Notes: a model not told the origin generated them from the sequence alone. A stretch of DNA of 64,000 nt from Nonlabens sp. (GCF_018401815.1 NZ_JAGYKG010000003.1:186001-250000); one strand, 5' to 3'. Positions 52,250-61,560 are shown, counted from the stretch's first letter. Numbers and translations: made by a program.

Positions 52250-53413
52250 ATGGCAACTATTCTCCTTATAGAAGATGAAAGCGCAATACGTCGCGTGTTA
52301 GGTAACATCTTAACTGAAGAAAATAAAGATTACGTGGTAACCGAGGCTGTTGACGGTCTTGAAGGAATAGAGCTCATTAGAGATAATGATTATGATCTGG
52401 TCCTTTGTGATATTAAAATGCCGAAAATGGATGGTGTTGAAGTTCTCGAAGCTATGAAGAAAATAAAGCCAGAGATTCCTATAGTAATGATTTCAGGACA
52501 TGGAGATTTAACTACTGCTGTAAACACTATGCGATTAGGTGCTTTTGATTACATTTCTAAACCCCCAGACTTAAACAGACTTTTAAATACAGTGCGCAAT
52601 GCTCTGGAAAAGAAAAGTCTTGTCGTAGAAAACAAACGCCTTAAGAAAAAAGTAAGTAAAAATTACGAAATGATAGGGGACAGCGAGTTGATCTGGATCA
52701 TTAAAAATATCATCGAAAAAGTCGCTCCTACAGACGCTAGAGTTCTTATTACTGGTGAAAATGGAACAGGTAAAGAACTTGTAGCGCATTGGTTGCATGA
52801 AAAAAGCAATCGTTCCAACGGGCCTTTTATAGAGGTGAATTGTGCCGCTATTCCTAGTGAGTTAATAGAAAGTGAACTTTTTGGGCATGTAAAAGGCAGT
52901 TTTACTGGAGCTAATAAAGACCGTGCAGGGAAGTTTGAAGCTGCAAATGGCGGAACGATTTTCCTAGATGAAATAGGCGACATGAGTACAAAAGCTCAAG
53001 CGAAAGTGCTTCGAGCACTTCAAGAAAATAAAATACAACGCGTAGGTAGTGACAGAGATATTAAAGTAGATGTTAGAATCCTTTCCGCTACAAACAAAGA
53101 TTTAAAACAAGAAATAGAAAACAAAAAGTTTAGAGAAGATTTATACCACAGACTTGCTGTTATTCTTATTAACGTACCTCGACTTAACGATAGGCGAGAA
53201 GATATTCCTCTTTTAATCAATTATTTTGCAGAAAAAATAGCAAAAGAACAAGGGACACCAGTTAAAAAGTTTAAGGATAAGGCCATCCAATTGCTACAAG
53301 AATACGACTGGACAGGAAACATACGCGAGTTGCGCAACGTTGTAGAACGTTTAATTATTTTGGGAGGTGATCAAATTAGCGAAAAAGATGTACAACTTTT
53401 TGCTAGTAAATAA
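52250..53413 (+). CDS. Sigma-54-dependent response regulator (NtrC-like) without DNA-binding domain
   Basis: A 387-residue protein. The receiver domain (about 1-120) has the phosphoacceptor D54 in LCDIKMPKMDG. The AAA+ sigma-54 domain (about 142-380) has Walker A GENGTGKE at 169-176, the sigma-54 loop GSFTGA at 216-221 (GAFTGA in most bacteria), Walker B GTIFLDEIGD and the arginine-finger region. The protein ends after LRNVVERLIILGG and a short tail, with no Fis-type HTH. Truncated NtrC-like proteins of this form occur in Bacteroidota. No histidine kinase gene is adjacent. Confidence 0.92.
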   Translation: MATILLIEDESAIRRVLGNILTEENKDYVVTEAVDGLEGIELIRDNDYDLVLCDIKMPKMDGVEVLEAMKKIKPEIPIVMISGHGDLTTAVNTMRLGAFDYISKPPDLNRLLNTVRNALEKKSLVVENKRLKKKVSKNYEMIGDSELIWIIKNIIEKVAPTDARVLITGENGTGKELVAHWLHEKSNRSNGPFIEVNCAAIPSELIESELFGHVKGSFTGANKDRAGKFEAANGGTIFLDEIGDMSTKAQAKVLRALQENKIQRVGSDRDIKVDVRILSATNKDLKQEIENKKFREDLYHRLAVILINVPRLNDRREDIPLLINYFAEKIAKEQGTPVKKFKDKAIQLLQEYDWTGNIRELRNVVERLIILGGDQISEKDVQLFASK

Positions 53414-53433
53414 ATACTTATAAGCTTTAAAAA

Positions 53434-54843
53434 ATGAATAAAATATACCCCATAGGATTACTTGTTTTAATAGGTTCCGCTTTCGCGAAAGCGCAAACCT
53501 TACCAACTTCAAAGTCAGATTCACTGATGTTGAGAAGCATCTATGACTTCAACCTTACAGAGTCTAAAAGTTATGAATGGCTGGATTATTTATCGAACAC
53601 CATAGGGGGCAGGTTGTCAGGATCTCTGCAAGCAGAACGAGCAGTATCTTATACCGAAAAGGAGCTTAAAAAATTTACAGACAGAACAGAGTTACAATCC
53701 GTACTAGTTCCAAAATGGACCAGAGGCACGCCAGAATTTGCTTATATACAGCTGAATGATCTTTCTACGATCAACGTAAATGTATGTGCGTTAGGAGGGT
53801 CTATTCCAACTAGAGAATCTGGGGTGAAGGCTCCGGTAATTGAAGTGACTTCTTTACAAGAGCTGGAAAAGCTAGGAAGAAAACAAGTAGAAGGTAAAAT
53901 TGTTTTTTACAACCGACCTATGGATCCTACAAAAATTCAGACGTTTGAGGCCTACGGGGGATGTGTGGATCAACGATATAGTGGTGCAGAAGAAGCCGCT
54001 AAATACGGTGCTGTTGCAGTAATCGTTAGGTCCATGAATTTGAAACTAGATGATTACCCGCATACAGGAGCTATGAGTTATGGTGATGCAGCTGTCGAAG
54101 ATTATATTCCAGCAGCTGCGATCAGTACAAATGATGCCGAAAAGTTGCACACTTACCTTGCCCTCGATAAGAATTTACAGTTTTATTTAAAACAAGATTG
54201 CACCATATGGGGGGATGTCGAAAGTCATAATGTGATAGGAGAAATTAAAGGAAGTACCTACCCTAACGAAATAATTATCGTAGGAGGTCATTTGGATTCC
54301 TGGGATTTAGGTGATGGTAGTCATGATGATGGTGCTGGAGTAGTGCAGTCCATGCAAGTATTGCATACCTTAAAAGCATTGGGTTATCAACCCCAACGCA
54401 CGATACGAGTAGTTCTTTTTATGAATGAAGAAAATGGATTAAAAGGTGCTCGAGAATATGCAAAACAAGCGGTGATTAAAAAGGAGAATCACATTGTTGC
54501 TTTAGAAAGTGACTCTGGAGGTTTTACGCCCAGAGGCTTTAGTTTTGACACTAGTGATGATCAAATGAAAATTATAGCATCCTGGAAGCCCTTATTTAAA
54601 CCGTACTTGATTCATTATTTTGAACAGGGCGGTAGCGGTGCAGATGTTGGACCTTTAAAAGCTCCTGGAACAACTTTAGCAGGCCTACGACCAGATTCTC
54701 AAAGATATTTTGATTTTCATCACGCAGCAAGTGATACCTTTGACGCGGTACATAAGCGGGAGTTGGAATTAGGAGCGGCTACCATGACTAGTTTGATCTA
54801 TCTTTTTGATCAATATGGAATAGTTGATAAAAGGTTGGATTAG
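53434..54843 (+). CDS. M28 family zinc aminopeptidase with PA domain
   Basis: A 469-residue exported peptidase. A signal peptide ends after AFAKA near residue 20, and the AFAKA itself is encoded by a palindrome copy. A PA-like insert (about 115-250) precedes the M28 catalytic domain. Zinc ligands can be placed in GGHLDSWDLG and SHDDGAGV near 288-305, FMNEENGLKG near 330 and LESDSGG near 352. Cleaves N-terminal residues of peptides outside the cytoplasm; the fold is near bacterial carboxypeptidase Q-like proteins. Confidence 0.92.
   Translation: MNKIYPIGLLVLIGSAFAKAQTLPTSKSDSLMLRSIYDFNLTESKSYEWLDYLSNTIGGRLSGSLQAERAVSYTEKELKKFTDRTELQSVLVPKWTRGTPEFAYIQLNDLSTINVNVCALGGSIPTRESGVKAPVIEVTSLQELEKLGRKQVEGKIVFYNRPMDPTKIQTFEAYGGCVDQRYSGAEEAAKYGAVAVIVRSMNLKLDDYPHTGAMSYGDAAVEDYIPAAAISTNDAEKLHTYLALDKNLQFYLKQDCTIWGDVESHNVIGEIKGSTYPNEIIIVGGHLDSWDLGDGSHDDGAGVVQSMQVLHTLKALGYQPQRTIRVVLFMNEENGLKGAREYAKQAVIKKENHIVALESDSGGFTPRGFSFDTSDDQMKIIASWKPLFKPYLIHYFEQGGSGADVGPLKAPGTTLAGLRPDSQRYFDFHHAASDTFDAVHKRELELGAATMTSLIYLFDQYGIVDKRLD
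53479..53492. repeat. GCTTTCGCGAAAGC palindrome, copy 14
   Basis: Perfect copy inside the signal-peptide region of the M28 gene, encoding AFAKA at the cleavage site; extends to the 16-bp form at 53478-53493. No further copy is seen to the right. Confidence 0.9.
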
Positions 54844-54896
54844 AGAGCATGTGTATGGCACATTCGCTCTACTTTTACGCCTTTTGATAACTCATT

Positions 54897-56240
54897 ATGG
54901 CTTTAAAAGATTACACTAAAGAATTTCCTAAAAACCTCCATATAGCGGTACCTATTATGGTAGGTCAAATTGCCCATCTTTTAGTCGCCTTAGCAGACAA
55001 CATCATGGTAGGGGAGCTGGGTGCTGCGCAGCTAGCAGCGGTGTCATTAGGTAATACCTTGATTTTTATAGCTCTTTCGGTAGGAATAGGTTTTTCATTT
55101 TCGGTCACACCACTTGTTGCAGAGGCAGATGCTCAGGGAAATACACACAGAGTAAGCGCTGTTTTTCATTTAGGTTTTTTGATGTCGTTGGTCATGGGGG
55201 TTTTGTTAACGCTTCTGATGTTCCTCAGTGAACCCATACTTTATATGCTTGATCAACCTAAAGAAGTTGTTGATTTAGCCATACCTTATATGCGTTGGGT
55301 AGCACTTTCCTTAATACCCTTAATGATGTTTCAGGCGGTAAAACAGTTTATAGACGGTCTTTCTAAGACTACCTATTCCATGATCGCATCTATAGTAGCC
55401 AACATTATTAATGTATTGTTGAATTACGTTTTTATCTATGGGAAATTTGGGTTTCCGAGGTTAGAAGTGGAAGGAGCAGCGATAGGAACATTTGTGGCAA
55501 GGATATTAATGTTTTTAATACTTACTGTTTTACTTTTTTTTAATCAAAAGTTCAGAGGTTATTTTTCTTTATTAAAGAATTATTCTTTTGGGGTCATAAC
55601 TAAACTATTTCATCTGGGGCTTCCTACAGCGCTTCAAATGTTGTTTGAGGTTTCGCTCTTTACTGCTGCCATTTTCTTATCGGGTACATTAGGTACGAAT
55701 AGTCAAGCGGCAAATCAAATCGCATTAAACTTATCTGCATTGACCTTTATGATAGGAGTAGGTTTAGGAGTAACTGCTACTATTAGAGTAGGTAATCAAA
55801 AAGGACTTGGTCACTTTTCAGATTTAAAGAGAATTGCTAGTTCTCTATTTCTGTTGACCTTTATGTTTGAATTGGTCTTCGCCTTTTGTTTTTTGTTCTT
55901 TAGGAATCAATTGCCCTATATCTATATAGATAATATAGACGTAGTTGAATTGGCTTCAAACATTTTAATAATTGCGGCATTCTTCCAATTAAGCGATGGA
56001 TTTCAAGTAGTGTTATTAGGGGCTTTGAGAGGCTTTCAAGATGTCTGGATTCCCACGTTTATTTGTTTTATAGCGTATTGGATAGTTGGATTTCCATTTT
56101 CATTTATTTTGAGTACCTATTATGACTTTGGAGTTCAAGGTATATGGATGGGGTTATTAATTGCTTTATCGCTTTCGGCTGTTTTAATGTATTTAAGATA
56201 CAGGTATTTATTGAGCACTTATGAAGTCACAAAGAAGTAA
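54897..56240 (+). CDS. MATE family efflux transporter
   Basis: A 447-residue membrane transporter with twelve hydrophobic segments in two similar halves: N-terminal IAVPIMVGQIAHLLVALADNIMVG and C-terminal LGLPTALQMLFEVSLFTAAI. NorM-type MATE proteins export cationic drugs in exchange for sodium or protons. The start follows the M28 gene by 53 bases. It is the last intact gene before the damaged rRNA operon. Confidence 0.93.
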   Translation: MALKDYTKEFPKNLHIAVPIMVGQIAHLLVALADNIMVGELGAAQLAAVSLGNTLIFIALSVGIGFSFSVTPLVAEADAQGNTHRVSAVFHLGFLMSLVMGVLLTLLMFLSEPILYMLDQPKEVVDLAIPYMRWVALSLIPLMMFQAVKQFIDGLSKTTYSMIASIVANIINVLLNYVFIYGKFGFPRLEVEGAAIGTFVARILMFLILTVLLFFNQKFRGYFSLLKNYSFGVITKLFHLGLPTALQMLFEVSLFTAAIFLSGTLGTNSQAANQIALNLSALTFMIGVGLGVTATIRVGNQKGLGHFSDLKRIASSLFLLTFMFELVFAFCFLFFRNQLPYIYIDNIDVVELASNILIIAAFFQLSDGFQVVLLGALRGFQDVWIPTFICFIAYWIVGFPFSFILSTYYDFGVQGIWMGLLIALSLSAVLMYLRYRYLLSTYEVTKK

Positions 56241-56650
56241 GGATACGTGACAATCCTAGTTCAGAAGGTTTTCATCGGTTTCATTTTTACATTTTTTATA
56301 ATTAGTTACCTGTAAATGAGCTTATTGTTTTTTATTTCAAATTATTTTGATTTTATCATTATAAAAGTTTGGTTGGTAAGAGATGTCTAGCATTTGCACC
56401 TGGCTTAGGAAAATACAAGGATGTTTAATTGAGGCAAATGTTCTTCAAAGCTGAAAATCAACAACAACAAAATCTCAACAGGATTTTGGTTTTAGATTTT
56501 GTAAAGATGTTCATTGAGATATTGATTGACAGCACAAATTAGTTATCGCTTTAAGTGATAAATTATAGTTATATAATAATAAACTTAGATAAGCACAAAT
56601 GCTAATTATAATGGGAAAACGTTATTAAATGATCTTTAAAAGATTCTATC
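56241..56650. other. Leader region upstream of the 16S gene
   Basis: AT-rich region of about 410 bases. Near 56509-56535 it has a sequence (TTCATTGAG, then GATTGACAGC) resembling the TTCTTTGA boxA-like and TTGACAG elements common before flavobacterial rRNA operons, but with changes. No gene is seen. Confidence 0.4.
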
Positions 56651-58124
56651 GATGAAGAGTTTGATCCGGCTCAGATAATCGCCAGCGCACAGGCTTAATA
56701 TGTCGAGGGGCAGCATTCAGCGCCTTTCCATGATGATGGTGACCGCGCATAAGGCAAATGCAGCAGCACCCACTTCATTACTGAGATAGCCTGAATAGTA
56801 ATTTAATAACACCCCATAGTATTATTGAGTCGCATGGATTTGATAATTAAAGGTTACGGTGGGCTAGATGAGTAAGGTGTCCCGGATATTTTTTGTGATG
56901 GTGAGGTGTAAGAACACATGGCTGGCTGAGTAGGTAGGGGTCCCAGGATCCCCCACACTGGTACTGAGACACGGACCACTCCTGCGGAGGTGTTATAGGT
57001 CATTGATAAATGCATGAGACTAATCCAGCCATGCCGCGTGTAGGTAAAGACGGCTCTATGGGTTGTAAACTACTTTTGTACAGGTGGAAGAAACCCTTTA
57101 CGTAGAGAGTTGACGGTACCGTAAGATTAAGCACCGGCTGAACCCAGGCCAGCAGCCGCGTAATACGGAGGGTGCAAGCGCGTTATCCGGAATCATTGTT
57201 TAAAGGGTCCGTATGGGCCATGTTTTCAGCGGTAGCAGGCCAGTAACCTGGCACGCCATTGATACTAGTCTTGAATTGTGAAGTGGTTAAATGGTGTGTG
57301 GGGAAGCGGTGGAATGCTTAGATATTGTTAGAATAAGTCGATTTGCGAAGCGCAGATCATCAACAATATACGACGCTGATGGATTATGCTTGGTAGTAAT
57401 GTGATTAGATACCCGGTAGTCCACGTGTAAACGATGGTTACCAGCTGTTCAGGTCAGATTGAGTAATGAGCGGCCAAGCGAAAGTGATAAGTAACCCAAT
57501 TGGGGAGTACGTTCGCAAGAATGAAACCCAAAGGAATTGATTTGGGCCCGTGCAAGCGGAGGCATGTGGTTGAATTGATGATACGCGAGAACCACTGTGG
57601 CCAAATGCAGGCTGATAGGCTGGAAACAGACTTTCGACAGAACTCGAAAAGGTGCTGCACGTTGTCGTCAGCCTGTGCCGTGAGGCACAGTTAAGTCCTG
57701 AGAACGAGCGCAAACCCTGTTACAGCCACAAAGAGTCATGTCGGGGACCTAGTGAGATCGCTTGCAAACCGGGGAGGAAGGTGGGGATGACGCCAACCAC
57801 TCACGCTCCACATGTCCTAGCCACACGTGCCATGTTTGCAGGGATAGAGGAGCAAAGCACTCGGTGAGAAGGGAGCGAATCTTCAAACCCGCATTCAGCG
57901 TCTGATCAGTCTGCAACTCGACTACGTGAAGCTGGAACGCCAGTAATCAAAATATCAGCCATATGATGCGTGAACATGTCCCTGGCCTTGCGCCACACCC
58001 GCCCGCCGCTTCATGGAAGCTGGGGTGCCCAAGTCGGTGACCGCAAGGAGCTGCCTAGGGTAAAACCTTGGTAATCAGCTATGTCAGACAAGGTAGCTAC
58101 CGAAGGCGCTGAAACATCTCCTTC
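56651..58124 (+). rRNA. 16S rRNA gene, heavily altered copy
   Basis: The whole gene is recognisable in order, from AGAGTTTGATC near 56656 to the 3' end CATCTCCTT near 58114-58122. It spans about 1474 bases instead of about 1515. Many near-invariant sites differ: GATCCGGCTCAG lacks a T, the 530 loop reads CAGCCGCGTAATACGG with one G lost, the 790 loop reads ATTAGATACCCGGTAG without the expected T, and the anti-Shine-Dalgarno region reads CATCTCCTT instead of CACCTCCTT. It resembles the flavobacterial consensus with errors scattered through it. It is unlikely to be functional as written. Confidence 0.9.
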
Positions 58125-58248
58125 TGAGTTTGAAATAACGAAACTACAAGAGTGATGTTTTAAAGATTTACTTAATTAGTGTGTGCTTATTTATTTCATA
58201 TTATGAATTGCCAACATAGAATCGGCGAGGTTTTGTCTGTCGATTTAG

Positions 58249-58322
58249 AGTCTCATAGCTCAGCTAATTAGAGCGCTACACTGATAATGTAGAGGTCGGC
58301 AGTTCGAGTCTGCCTGAGACTA
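58249..58322 (+). tRNA. tRNA-Ile (GAT), D-loop altered
   Basis: A full cloverleaf: acceptor AGTCTCA/TGAGACT pairs perfectly, the D stem is GCTC/GAGC, the anticodon stem is CTACA/TGTAG with loop CTGATAA (anticodon GAT), and the T stem is GGCAG/CTGCC with TTCGAGT loop. The discriminator is A and no CCA is encoded. The D loop reads AGCTAATTA where the invariant G18-G19 would be expected (AGCTGGTTA). Those two G normally pair with the T loop, so the tertiary fold would be weakened. Confidence 0.88.
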
Positions 58323-58437
58323 CTTTTTATGTGGTTGTTTACCATATTTTGTTCATTTAAACAATTATGGGAAACTTTAGATGTTGAGATGATATTCAGT
58401 ATTCATAATTTTGGATTTACTTCTAAATTTCTGAAAT

Positions 58438-58511
58438 GGGGATTGGCCTAGCTGATAGAGAGTGCCCTGCCTTGCACGTGCAGGTCACTGGTCTGACCTG
58501 ATATTCCCTCC
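58438..58511 (+). tRNA. tRNA-Ala (TGC), damaged copy
   Basis: Position after tRNA-Ile and the CTGCCTTGCACG anticodon arm identify tRNA-Ala with anticodon TGC. Much of the rest is disturbed: the D arm reads CCTAGCTGATAGAG, an extra T follows the anticodon loop (CACGTGCAGG), the T loop reads GGTCTGACC instead of GGTTCGACT, and the acceptor arms (GGGGATT and TATTCCC) do not pair well. The ends are approximate. Confidence 0.75.
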
Positions 58512-58640
58512 ACAGGTGTATTTTATACAAACGTTCATTGGTTATATTAAAAGATTAACGAGTAATGATTAATTTCTATGTATTATATAGTAAAATAAAA
58601 TAGGCTTTACCCCTATCGTTGGGGGTAAATTGAATATCAT

Positions 58641-61341
58641 AAGCAAAAATTATACGTATGGGGAATGCCTAGGCCTCAGAGGTGAGCGCGGCTGGGACGG
58701 ATAAGCTGCGATACAGGGATCGCACATGTGAATTGATCCGTAAATTTCAAATGGGGCAACCTGCATATTGAAGATATATCATCCGTAAGGCTAAACCCAG
58801 AATCATTAAAGACCTAAGTAGCCAGAGGAGAGAAAACAACAGTGATCTGGCCAGTAGTAGCGAGCGAACGCGAATAGCCCAACCAATGATGTTACGGCAT
58901 TGTTGGGGTTGTAGGACCGTAATATTTGATGTGCAATGAATAGGAATCTTTGGAAAAAGAACCAAAGAGGGTATAGTCCTGTACTGGTAAGCTGTACGCC
59001 ATTGATAGCGGCATCCTGAGTAGTGCGGGCGTGAAACCCTGTATGGAATCAAGGGGACCATCCATACGCTTAATACCCGGTGAGACCGACAGTAACCAGT
59101 ACCAGGAGGGGAAAGGTGAAAAGAACCTGAATAAGGGAGTGAAATAGATCCTGAAACCACATGGCCATAAAGGAGTCATGGAGCCCTGACGTTAAGTCAG
59201 GTGACGAGTGCCTTTGCATGGATGGGAGAGCCCATTACTACTGTTGTTAGTAAGTATGATTTCAGATCCAGCCAAGTGAAAGCGAGTCTGAATAGGGCGT
59301 ATAGTTGGGGCAGTGGTGACGCGAAACCGTGTGTGATCTACCCATGGCAGGGTAAGCTGTAGTAACATACAGTGAAAATTCGGAACCAGTTGACGCTGAA
59401 AAGCCTTCGGATGACCTGTAGGGGTGAGCGCCAATCAAACTCGAAATAGCCTGTACTCCTCGAATGCATTTAGGCAGCGTTAATTGTTTATAGAGGAGAG
59501 CTACTGATCACGTGTGGCTTCACCGCCTACCAATTCCTGACAAACCTGAATGCTAAAATAGTGGTTAAGGTGAGGGCAGAAGGGTATAAGTGTCCATGTC
59601 CGAGCGGGTAACCCAGATCAGCTTTTCAAGGTCCATCAAGGCAGAAGTTGACAAAACGAGGTTGTACTGCATAGACAGCTAGGGATGTTGGCTTGGAAGC
59701 AGCCATTCATCAAAGAGGGCAACAGCCTACCAGTCGAGCGGTACGGAAGGATGGCACCGGCATAGCCATACTACCGAAGCAAGGAACTGAAAAAGAGTGG
59801 TAGGGAGTAATTTGCACGTGTTGAAGATGATTCGTGAGAGTTGCTGATGGAAACAAATGTAGCATAAAATGATAAGGAGTGAGAAACCCTCACCGAAAGA
59901 CCAAGGCTTCCCCAGCCATGCTAATCGTATTGAGGTTGGCCGGGTCCCAACGCGCACCTGGCTAAAGTGATAACAGGTTAATATCTTCAAAATTTGCCCA
60001 ACAAAAGTGACGGAGGTGTGAATCCAGGTACCGACGGAATAGTACGTTGAACTAATTTTTAAGATTGAGAGAAAATGGTGAGGTTAATAATTGATTGATA
60101 ACTAGAGGAGCAACTTCCGTAAGAAAAATAAGTGAAGCAGCCCACCAAACTGACACAGGTGCTGGGATGAGAATCTTATGTGGTCGAGTGATCGCGCATA
60201 AGGAATTAGGCAAATTGATTCCGTAACTGGGAGAAAGGTCCCCATAGTTTATATAGGGCAGGAAAAGATCCAAGCGACTGCTATCAAAAAACATGGTAAT
60301 TCTGCTAAACCCAGACATGAGTAGGGCCTGACACCGCCCGGTGCCGAAGCAAGGAGAGAGGCTTACTCCCCCGCCGCTTTTACCAGGCGAAGATCTCAAT
60401 CAGTCTCTGGTAAATATGCGCCGTAACTATAACGGTCCCATGTGAAGTGAAATCCCTTGTCGGCAAGTTCCGACCTTTCTGCACGAATGGTGTAACGATT
60501 TGATACTGTCTCAGCGATATCGGGAATTGTAGTATCGGTGAAGATGCTGATTACTCCACATGGGACGGAAAATCTTCGTGTACCTTACTATAGCTTAGTA
60601 ACACTCTGATGTCGTGTGGGATAGGTAAGACATCGTGGAAGCATTATCGCCAGGTAGCAGGAGTCATTGCTGAAATACCACCTTTGCTTATTTGAACGGC
60701 AACCTTCTGCCAAGCGGAGCACGTTTGCGGGTAGTCGGACTGGGGTGGTCGCCCAAAAGAGTAACGGAGGCTTCTAAAGTAGTACCCCAGCACGCTTGAA
60801 TCGTGCGTAGAGTGCAATGTGGCATAAGGGTGCTTGACCAGGTGACACACAGGCCGATCAGGGTTGGAAACAAGTGAGCATAGTGATCCGTGGTCTGTAC
60901 AGCGCCACTGCCCAAAGATAAAAGGTACGCTGGGATACATAGGCTGATCTCCCCAAGAGCTCACATCGATTGGGGTTTGGCACCTCGATGTCGGCTTCCA
61001 CAACCCAAAGGCTGAGAATCCTGGCAGTTGGGCTGTTCGTCGCATTAAAGCGGCACGCGAGCTTAACAGAACGTCGAGATGTCAATCTCCCATCTGCAGG
61101 GGGTGGAAATCTATAATCTGGATCTTTAGTATGAGAGGACTGAGTTGACTGACTGCTAATCACCAGTTGTTCCAAGCCAGGAGCATTGCCAGTAGCTACG
61201 TCGGGTGGATAAGCGCTGAAAGTACAGAGCAGAAACGCATCACAAGATGAGATTTCTTTAAAGGGTCGTGGAGACTACTGGCGTTGATAGGTCACAGTGT
61301 AAAGGCAGTACGTTGGCAGCTGACATACCACCACCCGTGTT
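58641..61341 (+). rRNA. 23S rRNA gene, heavily altered copy
   Basis: Recognisable from about 58641 to 61341 (about 2700 bases; about 2830-2880 expected). The landmarks include GGCACCTCGATGTCGGCT near 60978, GAACGTCG near 61069 and the sarcin-ricin loop near 61129-61138. The sarcin-ricin loop reads AGTATGAGAGGAC instead of AGTACGAGAGGAC. The peptidyl-transferase segment before GGCTGATCTCC reads GGATACATAGG instead of the GATAACAGG form. GAACGTCG is followed by AGATGTCAA where TGAGACAGT is expected. Indels occur throughout. Non-functional as written. Ends are approximate. Confidence 0.9.
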
Positions 61342-61418
61342 TAGGTATTCAAATCTTTTTATTTACTTGTTTATTTCAATATGTCAACTTATACAGTTGA
61401 CGTAATGCCAGCTGAACC

Positions 61419-61524
61419 ATTACAGGGTTATAGCGATGGGGCCCACCTCTACCTTCCGGAACAGGTTAGTTTCCATTTGCGCAGATGGTACTGCTATTTG
61501 TGGGAGAGTATGTCGCCGCCTTCT
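61419..61524 (+). rRNA. 5S rRNA gene, altered copy
   Basis: About 106 bases. The 3' half (GCGCAGATGGTACTGC, then GTGGGAGAGTATGTCG) is clear. The 5' half is disturbed, with CCGGAACAGGTTAGTTTCC in place of the conserved CCGAACAGAGAAGTTAAGC-like block. Ends are approximate. Confidence 0.85.
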
Positions 61525-61528
61525 TTTT

Positions 61529-61560
61529 AAACCCTTGTCCTAACGGATGAGGGTTTTTTT
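61529..61560 (+). terminator. rRNA operon terminator
   Basis: Twelve-base stem AAACCCTTGTCC/GGATGAGGGTTT (two G-U pairs) with loop TAAC, followed by a run of T. Confidence 0.85.

Noticed and set aside
57438..61175. Several open frames of 60 to 137 codons inside the 16S and 23S interval on both strands
   Set aside because: They lie within recognisable rRNA sequence, have no family match that I see, and overlap one another in different frames. They are by-products of GC-richer rRNA sequence.
56651..61524. The altered rRNA operon as a novel specialised ribosome
   Set aside because: Changes hit catalytic and decoding nucleotides, tRNAs and 5S alike and include single-base losses in runs of the same base, which fits sequence error or decay much better than a new function.
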